Assembly: GCA_937914675.1 (NCBI GenBank)
Contig: CALDOC010000360.1
Location: 1 to 22,576, forward strand
DNA length: 22,576 bases
From: an uncultured Sulfurimonas sp.
GTDB taxonomy: Bacteria > Campylobacterota > Campylobacteria > Campylobacterales > Sulfurimonadaceae
Direction: 5' to 3'
Shown: positions 1 to 6,933 of the stretch, piece after piece
How positions within the stretch are numbered: the first letter of the stretch is position 1
How the letters are laid out: the number at the start of each line of letters is the position of its first letter
Position numbers and translations under genes: made by a program
Notes under the pieces: generated by a model
What the model was told of the DNA's origin: nothing
Database searches by the model: none
What the model saw: the letters and a program-made list of their open reading frames with translations, nothing else

Positions 1-355
1 TGTTTATCTTGTATTGACCTAAAAACTGCATTGAGTTAATCATGGCGTCAAATTTATCCGTTTGAGCTAGAGCGCCGTCTATATGCCATGTTTCATCTAT
101 CTCCGCTGGCAAAAGCGTAGATGACAAATCTATGGAAAAATCAAACAAGTCATCAACTCTCACAAGTGAGCCACTGACGTACACGGGACTTGTCGCTTTA
201 GCTTCGCTATGAACTTTTTCCCCAGTGCTTAACGTTATGTCTTCAACGTATTTTATGTTTTCCACACCTACGCTAAAGTAAGTGTAACCATCGTAGCTCT
301 TCTCGCTCGCAAAAATCGCAAGTGGTAAAAGAGCCGTTATTAGTATTTTTTTCAT
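1..355 (-). CDS. Exported, possibly outer-membrane protein of unknown function (N-terminal part only)
   Basis: The reading frame runs off the left edge of the window, so only the first 118 residues are visible. The ATG (353-355) is preceded by a good Shine-Dalgarno stretch (GAAGGATGG on the minus strand). The protein opens MKKILITALLPLAIFAS, a short Lys-rich start and hydrophobic core typical of a Sec signal peptide, with likely cleavage after Ala-Ser. What follows alternates polar and hydrophobic residues (YDGYTYFSVGVENIKYVED), a pattern common at the start of outer-membrane beta-barrels, but too little is present to assign a family. It lies just downstream of the large lipoprotein on the same strand. 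An alternative frame of that lipoprotein's 3' end stops in an ATGA overlap with this start, so the two were probably translationally coupled. Confidence 0.75.
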   Translation of the reverse strand, partial: MKKILITALLPLAIFASEKSYDGYTYFSVGVENIKYVEDITLSTGEKVHSEAKATSPVYVSGSLVRVDDLFDFSIDLSSTLLPAEIDETWHIDGALAQTDKFDAMINSMQFLGQYKIN

Positions 356-432
356 AACCATCCTTCATATATAATGTTACGCCATTGACCATTAACGGTA
401 GCCGACATTTTACCGCCAATGAACCTACCTAA
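352..432 (-). other. Possible frameshifted C-terminal extension of the large lipoprotein
   Basis: Just beyond the TAG stop of the 1120-residue lipoprotein, a -1 frame reads LGRFIGGKMSATVNGQWRN and then IIYEGWL before TGA. The composition is protein-like, with a beta-rich segment (MSATVNGQW), and the TGA overlaps the next gene's start as ATGA, a normal operon junction. An in-frame TAA upstream means the shift would have to lie within the last two sense codons (AAT CCT). One extra base there would join ...HPIVNP directly to LGRFIGG. A single-base deletion or a sequencing error is the simplest reading; a separate tiny ORF is possible, but there is no start codon with a ribosome site. Confidence 0.45.
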
Positions 433-3400
433 GGATTAACGATTGGGTGAGCGACTACGTAATCCTTAACCGCTTTTTTGACGTCATTCACCGCAATTGA
501 GTTTAAATTCATATTATCTTGAAAGTTTCCGCCAGGAAGAATAACTTGACCACTATAAACCATTGAATTTGCGACGGCGAGAAAATTGTTGCCGGGATAT
601 TCAAACGCCGATAGAGTTGTCGGCATTAAGACAATGGCAAGTCCCGCGTTATGAGGCAGGTCAATCACGTCCCAAGTTCCAACAATAGCCTCAGTATTGT
701 TCTGGTCCACCGTTACAAGTTTTCCATTGACGCCAATGCTTAAAGCGCCAATCACGCTTCCGTTCGCGTCAATAGCTGGATATTGATTATACTGACTTTG
801 ATTATTGGCGGAAGCGTCTCTTTGAAACCAAAACTGCGTTAAAGCGCCAGTTGCGTCATAGCTTCTGTTTGGAGAATTATTAGAATTCATAAAAACGACC
901 AAATTAGGGTAGTAGCTTGGCGTCACGTTACATGTTTGCGTCGTATTGTTCCAATCACTACAGTTCTGCATGGCGTTCCAAAGGGTGTAGCTACCTGACG
1001 CATTTTTAACGTATACAGCATATCCGAGGGCTCCGGCGGAGAAAGTGACGTTTACGTCGCCTGGAACAAGATTGTTTATCTTTGCCGCCAAAGCCAACTC
1101 TTCTGGAGTCGATGGATTTTGGAGGTCTAAAACGCCATTAATTGCGTATACGTCATTATTGCTTGTTAGCGTAAGGGCTCCGTTTGAGAGCGCGTAAGCG
1201 TAATTAGCCGTTATCCAATTCCCGTTTGCATCCAATACCAAGTCGTTATTGTTCATTGCAATTTGAGTAAAATCACCAGTGGAGGCGTTCAGCTCCAGCT
1301 TCATGCTTGTCAGTATATTGCTTGATAAAGTAGTTTGGTATAGTACAAGCCCTTGTCCATTCATTTCAAGCCCTGAGAGAGTCATACCATCGACAAAACC
1401 GCCACTTGCGACTGCGGGAGGGGTTGTGTTTTGAACGGGAGGGGTCGTGTTTTGAGCGATGGACATTGTGTTGTCCAATGATTTTACAAACTGATAAAAG
1501 ACTCTTTGACCAACTTGATAGTGCGTATTCGTCGCGGACAAGCTTTGTTGCGAGTACGCGTCTTGGAGCATAGTCTCTAGTTGCGCTTTTTGAGCGCTTG
1601 TGAGGTTTTTCCAAACATCAACCACTTTGGCGCCATATTCATAATTAGCTTCTTTAAAGCCCATGTTGTGATAATCTTTTCTATAAACTTTTTGATTTGT
1701 AAAATCAAGGTAAAAAATAGATCCAGAGCCATCATTCGTTTGCCCATCGTCAAAAATAACGTAAGTTTTACCCTCTTTCACTTCTGTTCTATAGTTATAT
1801 CTTTGTCCATTATAATAATTGGCGCTATAAGTACCATTAGAGTCTAGAGTGTAAACGCTGCTACTACCATTAGCATAGACTTCAGTAATGTTTTTATCAC
1901 CCGCGTCACTCATGCTTGAAAAGTTGATTGTGCCTTGATGACTGGCGTTTGTTACGAAATTTGTAAAAAACCCCGCGGTTGGTTCACTTGTAACTTCCTG
2001 TTGAGTGATATAAATATCCAGAGGAGTACCGTCAATAGTTATAGTCTCCGTTGAAACAAGGGTGATTTTCGTTGGCGTCCAAGCGTCGGATGACACATAT
2101 ACCGTTGTCGCGTCGCTTGACCAACTTAGTCCATTATCTCTACCCTCTTCAAATACGATCCAATTTGTTCCATCAAATTTAAAACCTTGATATATATGAG
2201 AAGCGTCTGTATTGAGAGTTGAACTTCCATACGTGAATTTATTATCCATAAACTCTGAAAAATAATCTAAACCATAAACAGTTTTACCCTCATAAATAGC
2301 TCTCAAACTATCTTTATCAATAACTTTTGTAGCGGTTAGTTGAGAATTTAAAAGTGGATCGTTTGTAACGTTAGCTATTGTAGTACTATTGACATCAATA
2401 GTATTACCTCCAGCCGTTACGTTTGTAGTCACGACTTTTGTCGTAGCGTCGACGACAACTATCGCTTCCGCAAGTGCTTGCGTATCACTTTGAGTAATAC
2501 TTTTGTTGTTATCCACGACGTCTTTGATGGCCGCCGCAATGACGACAAGTTCACGAGTATAAGTGACTTCAACTCTCGCTTTCGCTTCTGTCATCTTTTT
2601 AGAGTTTGTCAGAGCTTCGGGAGCCGTCTTTTGAACAAGAACCGCTTTTGCCGTCGTGACGTTTGAAATGACCAAATCTTGCACCGTTCCGCTTGAGAGC
2701 TTTTGACCAATGAGTCCCTCTTTCATTTCGTCCGTCGTGATGTATGAGATGAGTTTTGTTTTAGCCAAAATAGCTTCAAGTTTAAGTACTTTTGATTGAT
2801 TTAAAAGCGTTTCAGCTATCTCAAGGGAATATCTACCATTTTCATCCGATGACGTGGAAGCTAAAAGCGTTGCGCCATCATATATGTTGATCACCGCCTT
2901 TGCGATAACTCCATCATACACAAATCCGCCAAGTCGTATCTTTCCAGTTGATACCACCGCGCCTTTTGCAGTTTCTAGCGCAGCCATGCCATCTGCTAGG
3001 TTCATGCTTGAAGTGTCGCTGATAAACCCTCCAAAAACAATCCCATGAGTAGCCGTATATACGCTTTGATTCGCGCTCATATATGTTTTTGCGTCCGCCA
3101 ACGCCGTTACTCCCGAATTGGCGCTCGCCAATATTCTATCTTTAAAATCTTTTACAAACGTATCATACTTAACGATTCCCGCTTCTTTAGCGGCTATGAA
3201 CATGGCGTTGATTGATCTTTGAAGATTTCTATTGTTCGCGTTGTCAGTAAATAAATCCGCTTCGCTAACGCCAAGCTTTTGAGCAAGCAGCGTAAGGTTC
3301 GCTTCTTGAGAAGCTAACGTGGAAAGTGGAGTGACGGTAAATCCATCCGTCAAGTTTGTTTGAGAAACTTTAAGCACGAGTGGCGCCGCTTGATTGGCTT

Positions 3401-3791
3401 CATCGGCGCCTTGAACTCCATCGCCGTTTGCGTCTATAAATCCGCCAACGGCTTCGATGCGAGAAGGAGCCGAAATACACTCTTTGAGCGTGTAACTAGC
3501 CCCGCCATTCTTGACAAAGGTGGCGCACTCAGGCGCCGACACTTTGGCTCCAATGATATTATCGTCTACGACAACAAGATTATAAGCTCCCGTCGCAACG
3601 TTCGTTGGCGGCGTAATTGTTATGATTGGTTCTTCAATCACAACAGGCGTTATGACGGCTGGATCGCTTGATGAACCACCCCCACCCCCGCTGCAACCTA
3701 AAAGTAAAAAGCTAATAACCGTTAACGACATTAAAACTTTTTTTTGTCGTTTAAAAAACAAAGGACGAGTAAAATTAGGTTCGATATACAT
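429..3791 (-). CDS. Large multidomain outer-envelope lipoprotein, function unknown
   Basis: This 1120-residue protein has a lipoprotein signal peptide: basic residues KRQKK at 14-18, a hydrophobic core, and lipobox LLGC with the lipidated Cys at 33, followed by a Gly5-Ser3 spacer. The ATG at 3791 is supported by GGAG a few bases upstream; Met21 is an alternative start. Residues 120-131 (DANGDGVQGADE) match an EF-hand/dockerin-type calcium loop between Cys89/Cys105 and a long helical region. Around 285-335 a segment ending STSSDENGRYSLEI resembles a carboxypeptidase-regulatory-like Ig-fold domain. A Thr/Pro linker built from a duplicated QNTTPP unit (near residue 785) separates it from a C-terminal half rich in Asn, Gly, Tyr and beta-like strands. 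Such proteins are common in Campylobacterota, but I recognise no function; adhesion or surface binding is a guess. The 3' end may be frameshifted. Confidence 0.85.
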   Translation of the reverse strand: MYIEPNFTRPLFFKRQKKVLMSLTVISFLLLGCSGGGGGSSSDPAVITPVVIEEPIITITPPTNVATGAYNLVVVDDNIIGAKVSAPECATFVKNGGASYTLKECISAPSRIEAVGGFIDANGDGVQGADEANQAAPLVLKVSQTNLTDGFTVTPLSTLASQEANLTLLAQKLGVSEADLFTDNANNRNLQRSINAMFIAAKEAGIVKYDTFVKDFKDRILASANSGVTALADAKTYMSANQSVYTATHGIVFGGFISDTSSMNLADGMAALETAKGAVVSTGKIRLGGFVYDGVIAKAVINIYDGATLLASTSSDENGRYSLEIAETLLNQSKVLKLEAILAKTKLISYITTDEMKEGLIGQKLSSGTVQDLVISNVTTAKAVLVQKTAPEALTNSKKMTEAKARVEVTYTRELVVIAAAIKDVVDNNKSITQSDTQALAEAIVVVDATTKVVTTNVTAGGNTIDVNSTTIANVTNDPLLNSQLTATKVIDKDSLRAIYEGKTVYGLDYFSEFMDNKFTYGSSTLNTDASHIYQGFKFDGTNWIVFEEGRDNGLSWSSDATTVYVSSDAWTPTKITLVSTETITIDGTPLDIYITQQEVTSEPTAGFFTNFVTNASHQGTINFSSMSDAGDKNITEVYANGSSSVYTLDSNGTYSANYYNGQRYNYRTEVKEGKTYVIFDDGQTNDGSGSIFYLDFTNQKVYRKDYHNMGFKEANYEYGAKVVDVWKNLTSAQKAQLETMLQDAYSQQSLSATNTHYQVGQRVFYQFVKSLDNTMSIAQNTTPPVQNTTPPAVASGGFVDGMTLSGLEMNGQGLVLYQTTLSSNILTSMKLELNASTGDFTQIAMNNNDLVLDANGNWITANYAYALSNGALTLTSNNDVYAINGVLDLQNPSTPEELALAAKINNLVPGDVNVTFSAGALGYAVYVKNASGSYTLWNAMQNCSDWNNTTQTCNVTPSYYPNLVVFMNSNNSPNRSYDATGALTQFWFQRDASANNQSQYNQYPAIDANGSVIGALSIGVNGKLVTVDQNNTEAIVGTWDVIDLPHNAGLAIVLMPTTLSAFEYPGNNFLAVANSMVYSGQVILPGGNFQDNMNLNSIAVNDVKKAVKDYVVAHPIVNP
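1416..1457 (-). repeat. Two tandem 21-bp units encoding QNTTPP linker
   Basis: Units 1416-1436 and 1437-1457 differ at 2 of 21 positions and encode QNTTPPV/QNTTPPA on the minus strand. The unit is a multiple of three, so copy-number change would lengthen or shorten the Thr/Pro linker of the large lipoprotein without breaking the frame. Confidence 0.8.
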
Positions 3792-3876
3792 TTTAAAACT
3801 CCAAATATTATTTTTTTTATATTAAGAAAGTATTGCGCAACTAATATTAAACATATATTAATTTTATTATTTTGAG

Positions 3877-3919
3877 AAAAAAAGTGTATATACGTTACAT
3901 TAAAGTATACACTTTTTTT
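3877..3919. repeat. Perfect 14-bp inverted repeat in the divergent control region
   Basis: The left arm AAAAAAAGTGTATA (3877-3890) is the exact reverse complement of 3906-3919, with a 15-nt loop. The A-run and T-run flanks resemble a bidirectional intrinsic terminator, yet both neighbouring genes (starts at 3791 minus and 3983 plus) are transcribed away from it. It may be an operator for a dimeric regulator, an insulator between the divergent units, or a DNA-bending A/T tract. The arms have very little GC, so a strong terminator is doubtful. Confidence 0.7.
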
Positions 3920-3920
3920 T

Positions 3921-3964
3921 ATGCTTGAGCTATGAGAAAGCATGAAAATAATTTGCGCTATAAT
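3921..3964 (+). promoter_or_regulatory. Candidate promoter of the lipoprotein/barrel operon with small inverted repeat
   Basis: TATAAT lies at 3959-3964, preceded by GCGC, in the same GCTATAAT context as other promoters in this window. Transcription would begin near the Shine-Dalgarno AAGGAG (3971-3976), leaving a leader of only about 12 nt before the ATG at 3983. Upstream, ATGCTT (3921-3926) and AAGCAT (3938-3943) form a 6-bp inverted repeat where a -35 element or an operator would sit. No -35 hexamer at normal spacing is visible. Confidence 0.5.
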
Positions 3965-3982
3965 ATTTCAAAGGAGTTAATT

Positions 3983-4999
3983 ATGATAAAAAAAATACTT
4001 ACAACTTCATTGGTTGTATCAGCGCTGATTTTTAGCGGTTGCGGGGAAAGTGGTGAAGGTGAAGCGGTGTTGGCGACTCAACAAATGTTGGACAATGGCG
4101 ACTTTGTCGGAGTAATTGATAAACTTGAAAGCCGCGCTAGTACGACTGGAGATTATCTCTCTCTCGCTTCGGCCTACATGGGCAAGGCGGGGTTTAGTCT
4201 CTCTTCCATCATTGGTACGGTCGCAGCGAGCGCGGACGCCGCTAATGGCGACGCTTTTGCTACTTATATAGAGGATTCTAAAAGAAAAAGCAACTCAAGA
4301 TCTTTAAATGATTTAGACGCCGCGGTTGCTTGGTATCAAAAAGTAGTTGCAAATAAATGTTTAGATTCCAATGCAATCCTCACCGGAGCGGAGTCGGACA
4401 TCTGTTTGTACGTTGGTTTGTCCAAAGTGTCACAAACTGCGGTAGCCATTGGTTATATAGCCAACGATGTCGCTATTTTGACGGCAGGAACAGGTGGTTC
4501 AGACAATAAACTTACCGCTTCGACTTGCGCCATGCAGTACGCCAATGGAAGTTCATATCCAAAATGTACTCTTAGTGGGGATAATAATATAACTTTTAGT
4601 AGTAATGGCAAAACATACAATGAAGTTACGTTTACCGTTGGCGCGGAATCATTTGACAACCTAATCACATATGCTTCGCCAAAAAGCACAGCCATTACAA
4701 ATGGCTTCTGTACGTTAAACGACTTTACGACAAGAGTGGACTATAAAGTCAATACAGACTATCATGTATGTCCCGTCAATGAGAGCGCGACCGAAAAAGA
4801 CATGACGACTGAGGAGACGATAGTCATGGCGTTAAATGAAGGTATAAATTCAGTTAGCATGGCGGCGTCACAAGACGTTCAACAAGACATCAATGAGTTT
4901 AGAGATGACATCTTGGCTGCAAACAGTAGACAAAATGACGCTGACAAAACGATTACGGTAGAAGATCTTATCAAATATCTCGACAATAAAAACCAATAG
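3983..4999 (+). CDS. Lipoprotein with TPR-like N-terminal region, function unknown
   Basis: I place the start at ATG 3983 because AAGGAG lies six bases upstream; the longer reading from 3932 lacks a ribosome site and would bury the signal peptide. The 338-residue product begins MIKKILTTSLVVSALIFSGC, a lipoprotein signal with the lipidated Cys at 20. Residues 30-120 are helical and rich in Ala and Asp (QQMLDNGDFVGVIDKLES, then a YLSLASAYMGKAG stretch), resembling a tetratricopeptide helix pair. The middle contains several Cys (KCLDSN, SDICLYV, STCAMQY, PKCTL, GFCTLND, YHVCPVN) that could form periplasmic disulfides. It sits 9 bp ahead of an outer-membrane barrel gene, so the two probably act together at the outer membrane. 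I do not recognise a named family. Confidence 0.8.
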   Translation: MIKKILTTSLVVSALIFSGCGESGEGEAVLATQQMLDNGDFVGVIDKLESRASTTGDYLSLASAYMGKAGFSLSSIIGTVAASADAANGDAFATYIEDSKRKSNSRSLNDLDAAVAWYQKVVANKCLDSNAILTGAESDICLYVGLSKVSQTAVAIGYIANDVAILTAGTGGSDNKLTASTCAMQYANGSSYPKCTLSGDNNITFSSNGKTYNEVTFTVGAESFDNLITYASPKSTAITNGFCTLNDFTTRVDYKVNTDYHVCPVNESATEKDMTTEETIVMALNEGINSVSMAASQDVQQDINEFRDDILAANSRQNDADKTITVEDLIKYLDNKNQ

Positions 5000-5008
5000 G
5001 ACTAAAAT

Positions 5009-6178
5009 ATGAAAAGAGTAATATCAGTGGCGCTATTAGGCGCTACCACTTCACTTATGGCACTTGGTGGCGAACAAGCGTACCTATATAAAGATCCTCG
5101 CGTTATGGGGATGGGTGGAGCTAACGTCGCCGTGGGGGCGTATTCAAGTTCAGTTTTTTCAAATCCCGCTGGTCTAACGAACATCAAAAAAACGGATGGT
5201 TTCGTCGTTGATCTTTTAAGCGTGGGAGCGTCGCTTAGCTCTAAAACTTTAGTGTTTGTTGATGACATTGACGCGGCTGGTAACGACGCCGCAAAAATTA
5301 CGGACGTAATAAATAAATATTCAGGTGACGCTTTTACCGTTGCGGCCAACAACTACTCTTCCATCTCAAAAAATTCCGACGCCTTTGCTTGGAGTTTTGG
5401 CATTTTAGCCGCAACGGACGCGAGTTTTACGGTCCATGGCAACGGCACGGGCAACGGCGCGCCGATTGAAGCCGCTGGAAGAGTTTACGGTGGAGTCGTT
5501 TTAGGCTTCGCGGTACCGTACGAAACGGAGATAGGGACTCTGGACGTGGGAATGGGATTAAAATACGTCACTCAAAATTCTTACGAGGGACCTCTTTACA
5601 TTGCGGATTTGCAAGCGGACAACGCGCTTACGAAACTTCAAAACAAATATGAAAAAACTTCATCGGGTTTTGGAGTGGACATTGGTCTTACTTACAAACC
5701 ATTTAACGACAACTACTGGCACCCCGCGTTTGGTTTAAGCGTCTTGAACTTAGGGTCTATGAGCATGGATGACAATTATGGAGGGCAACCAACTACCGTT
5801 AATCTAGGTATGTCCATAACGCCAGACGTCTCTTTTATGAACAAGTTGGTCTTGGCCGTGGACTACGTGGATTTGCTAGATGAAAACGTTATACGCGTTT
5901 ACGACTTCAGTAATGCCAATGCCATAGCTTACACAGACTACAAAGATTCCGACCCGATGAAAAGATTGCGTTTGGGCCTTGGAATGGGTTTGATCGACAC
6001 TAGTTATTTTGCGCTAACTCTAAACGGAGGTATGTACCAAAGCGCTTACACGGCGGGTCTTGAGATGGACGTTTTACTATTTAAAATGACTGCCGCGACT
6101 TATCAAGAACAGATTGGAACAGGAAGCGTAGATATTCCAGATAGACGCTACATGGCGCAGATAGCCATAGGGTGGTAA
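5009..6178 (+). CDS. Outer-membrane beta-barrel protein, TraF_2/UPF0164/PorV-like
   Basis: The 389-residue product has a signal peptide (MKRVISVALLGATTSLMALG) followed by YLYKDPRVMGMGGANVAVGA and NPAGL near residues 52-56. This arrangement (a MGMGGA box, then an S..NPAGL box) is typical of the FadL-superfamily barrels annotated as TraF_2, UPF0164 or PorV. The rest alternates as amphipathic strands and ends MAQIAIGW, with a terminal aromatic residue as in the BAM-recognised beta-signal. It follows the lipoprotein gene by 9 bp with a modest AGGA ribosome site. The TraF_2 name comes from a Pfam family; there is no evidence here for conjugation. Likely roles are transport of a hydrophobic substrate or anchoring of the partner lipoprotein; both are inference. 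Confidence 0.75.
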   Translation: MKRVISVALLGATTSLMALGGEQAYLYKDPRVMGMGGANVAVGAYSSSVFSNPAGLTNIKKTDGFVVDLLSVGASLSSKTLVFVDDIDAAGNDAAKITDVINKYSGDAFTVAANNYSSISKNSDAFAWSFGILAATDASFTVHGNGTGNGAPIEAAGRVYGGVVLGFAVPYETEIGTLDVGMGLKYVTQNSYEGPLYIADLQADNALTKLQNKYEKTSSGFGVDIGLTYKPFNDNYWHPAFGLSVLNLGSMSMDDNYGGQPTTVNLGMSITPDVSFMNKLVLAVDYVDLLDENVIRVYDFSNANAIAYTDYKDSDPMKRLRLGLGMGLIDTSYFALTLNGGMYQSAYTAGLEMDVLLFKMTAATYQEQIGTGSVDIPDRRYMAQIAIGW

Positions 6179-6205
6179 AGTAACTCTTGACGAAATAATT
6201 ATAAT

Positions 6206-6240
6206 AACTATTGACTTTAAACATCAATAGTTGCTATAAT
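6206..6240 (+). promoter_or_regulatory. Sigma-70 promoter overlapped by a perfect palindromic operator
   Basis: TTGACT (6211-6216) and TATAAT (6235-6240) are separated by 18 bp, a near-consensus promoter for the gene starting at 6280. AACTATTGA (6206-6214) is exactly repeated in reverse complement as TCAATAGTT (6224-6232), with a 9-bp centre. The arms cover the -35 box and most of the spacer, so a dimer bound here would block RNA polymerase. There is no T-tract after the right arm, so a terminator for the upstream gene is less likely. The obvious candidate ligand is the HTH protein encoded just downstream. Confidence 0.75.
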
Positions 6241-6279
6241 GACGGTGAAAATCAATATTAAGAGAGGTTTAACCGTTAA

Positions 6280-6921
6280 ATGACATTAGCCTACATACGA
6301 CCGGATAAGAATTTTGACGCCGCTGGTGAACAACTACAGCATATTAACTCTTACGCAATCTCAAATAATCTTACTATTGATGATGAATTTATAGATTACA
6401 CCTCACAAAACAAACTTCTTCATGAGCGAATTAACGTGACGGACTACTTTCAATCAAAATCAAAATCTACGCTTATAATTTATGACGTGTGGGTTTTAAG
6501 TACGAACGTACAAGATTTGGTTCAAATGTTTAGTTGTCTGCTCAAGCATGAGTTCAGCGTTCATTTTATTAAACAATCTGTTATAATGACAAGACAGAGT
6601 AACGTGATGCTTGTTTTAGGTTTAATCGATCAGTTTCGTCAAATTCTTGAGAATGAATCCAAAAGAGTTATAGGACGCCCGAAAGGGAGTAAATCAAATT
6701 CAAAATTTGATAAACACATAGGTGAGATACTTACTCACATTAAAGAAAATAAAAGCGTTAGCGAAATAGCGCGAACTTTAGGCGTAAGTAGAAGTTCGCT
6801 CAAAGATTATATTGAGTCCAGAGAGTTAAAGCAGGTGGCGTTTGGTTCGCTTTTACCAAAAGCGCCTCTCGACGCAGAAGAACAGGTGATCAATACCATC
6901 ACTTGCCCAAACCAGAAATAG
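6280..6921 (+). CDS. Catalytically degenerate serine-recombinase-like DNA-binding protein, probable regulator
   Basis: The 213 residues have the two-part layout of a small serine resolvase/invertase: an N-terminal resolvase-like fold (about 1-110), a long helix (112-128), and a C-terminal Hin-type helix-turn-helix (131-180) with GRPKGSKSN and SEIARTLGVSRSSLKDYI. The catalytic motif is lost. Where resolvases have Y-x-R-x-S, this protein has Y5-I-R7-P-D9, with Asp in place of the nucleophilic Ser. The usual LDRLGR segment is replaced by VWVLSTN (about 70-76), removing the active-site arginines. It therefore should bind DNA but not recombine it. A palindrome overlapping its own promoter, and ccoG 12 bp downstream, suggest an autoregulated transcription factor for that operon. 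An alternative is a decaying recombinase, but the intact frame and strong promoter argue against it. Confidence 0.7.
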   Translation: MTLAYIRPDKNFDAAGEQLQHINSYAISNNLTIDDEFIDYTSQNKLLHERINVTDYFQSKSKSTLIIYDVWVLSTNVQDLVQMFSCLLKHEFSVHFIKQSVIMTRQSNVMLVLGLIDQFRQILENESKRVIGRPKGSKSNSKFDKHIGEILTHIKENKSVSEIARTLGVSRSSLKDYIESRELKQVAFGSLLPKAPLDAEEQVINTITCPNQK

Positions 6922-6933
6922 GAGTGTTACACA

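Noticed and set aside
3932..3982. Longer start for the 338-residue lipoprotein
   Set aside because: No ribosome site, overlaps the likely promoter, and would push the lipoprotein signal peptide 17 residues inward; AAGGAG supports ATG 3983.
5009..6178. Evidence of a conjugative element from the TraF-like label
   Set aside because: The TraF_2 family name refers to a barrel fold; no other transfer, relaxase or type IV secretion genes are present.
6187..6205. A second promoter (TTGACG and TATAAT)
   Set aside because: The hexamers are only 7 bp apart; the 18-bp-spaced pair just downstream is far better.
6280..6921. Active invertase with an invertible segment
   Set aside because: Catalytic Ser and Arg are missing, and the palindrome found is a single promoter-overlapping site, not a pair of recombination sites flanking a segment.
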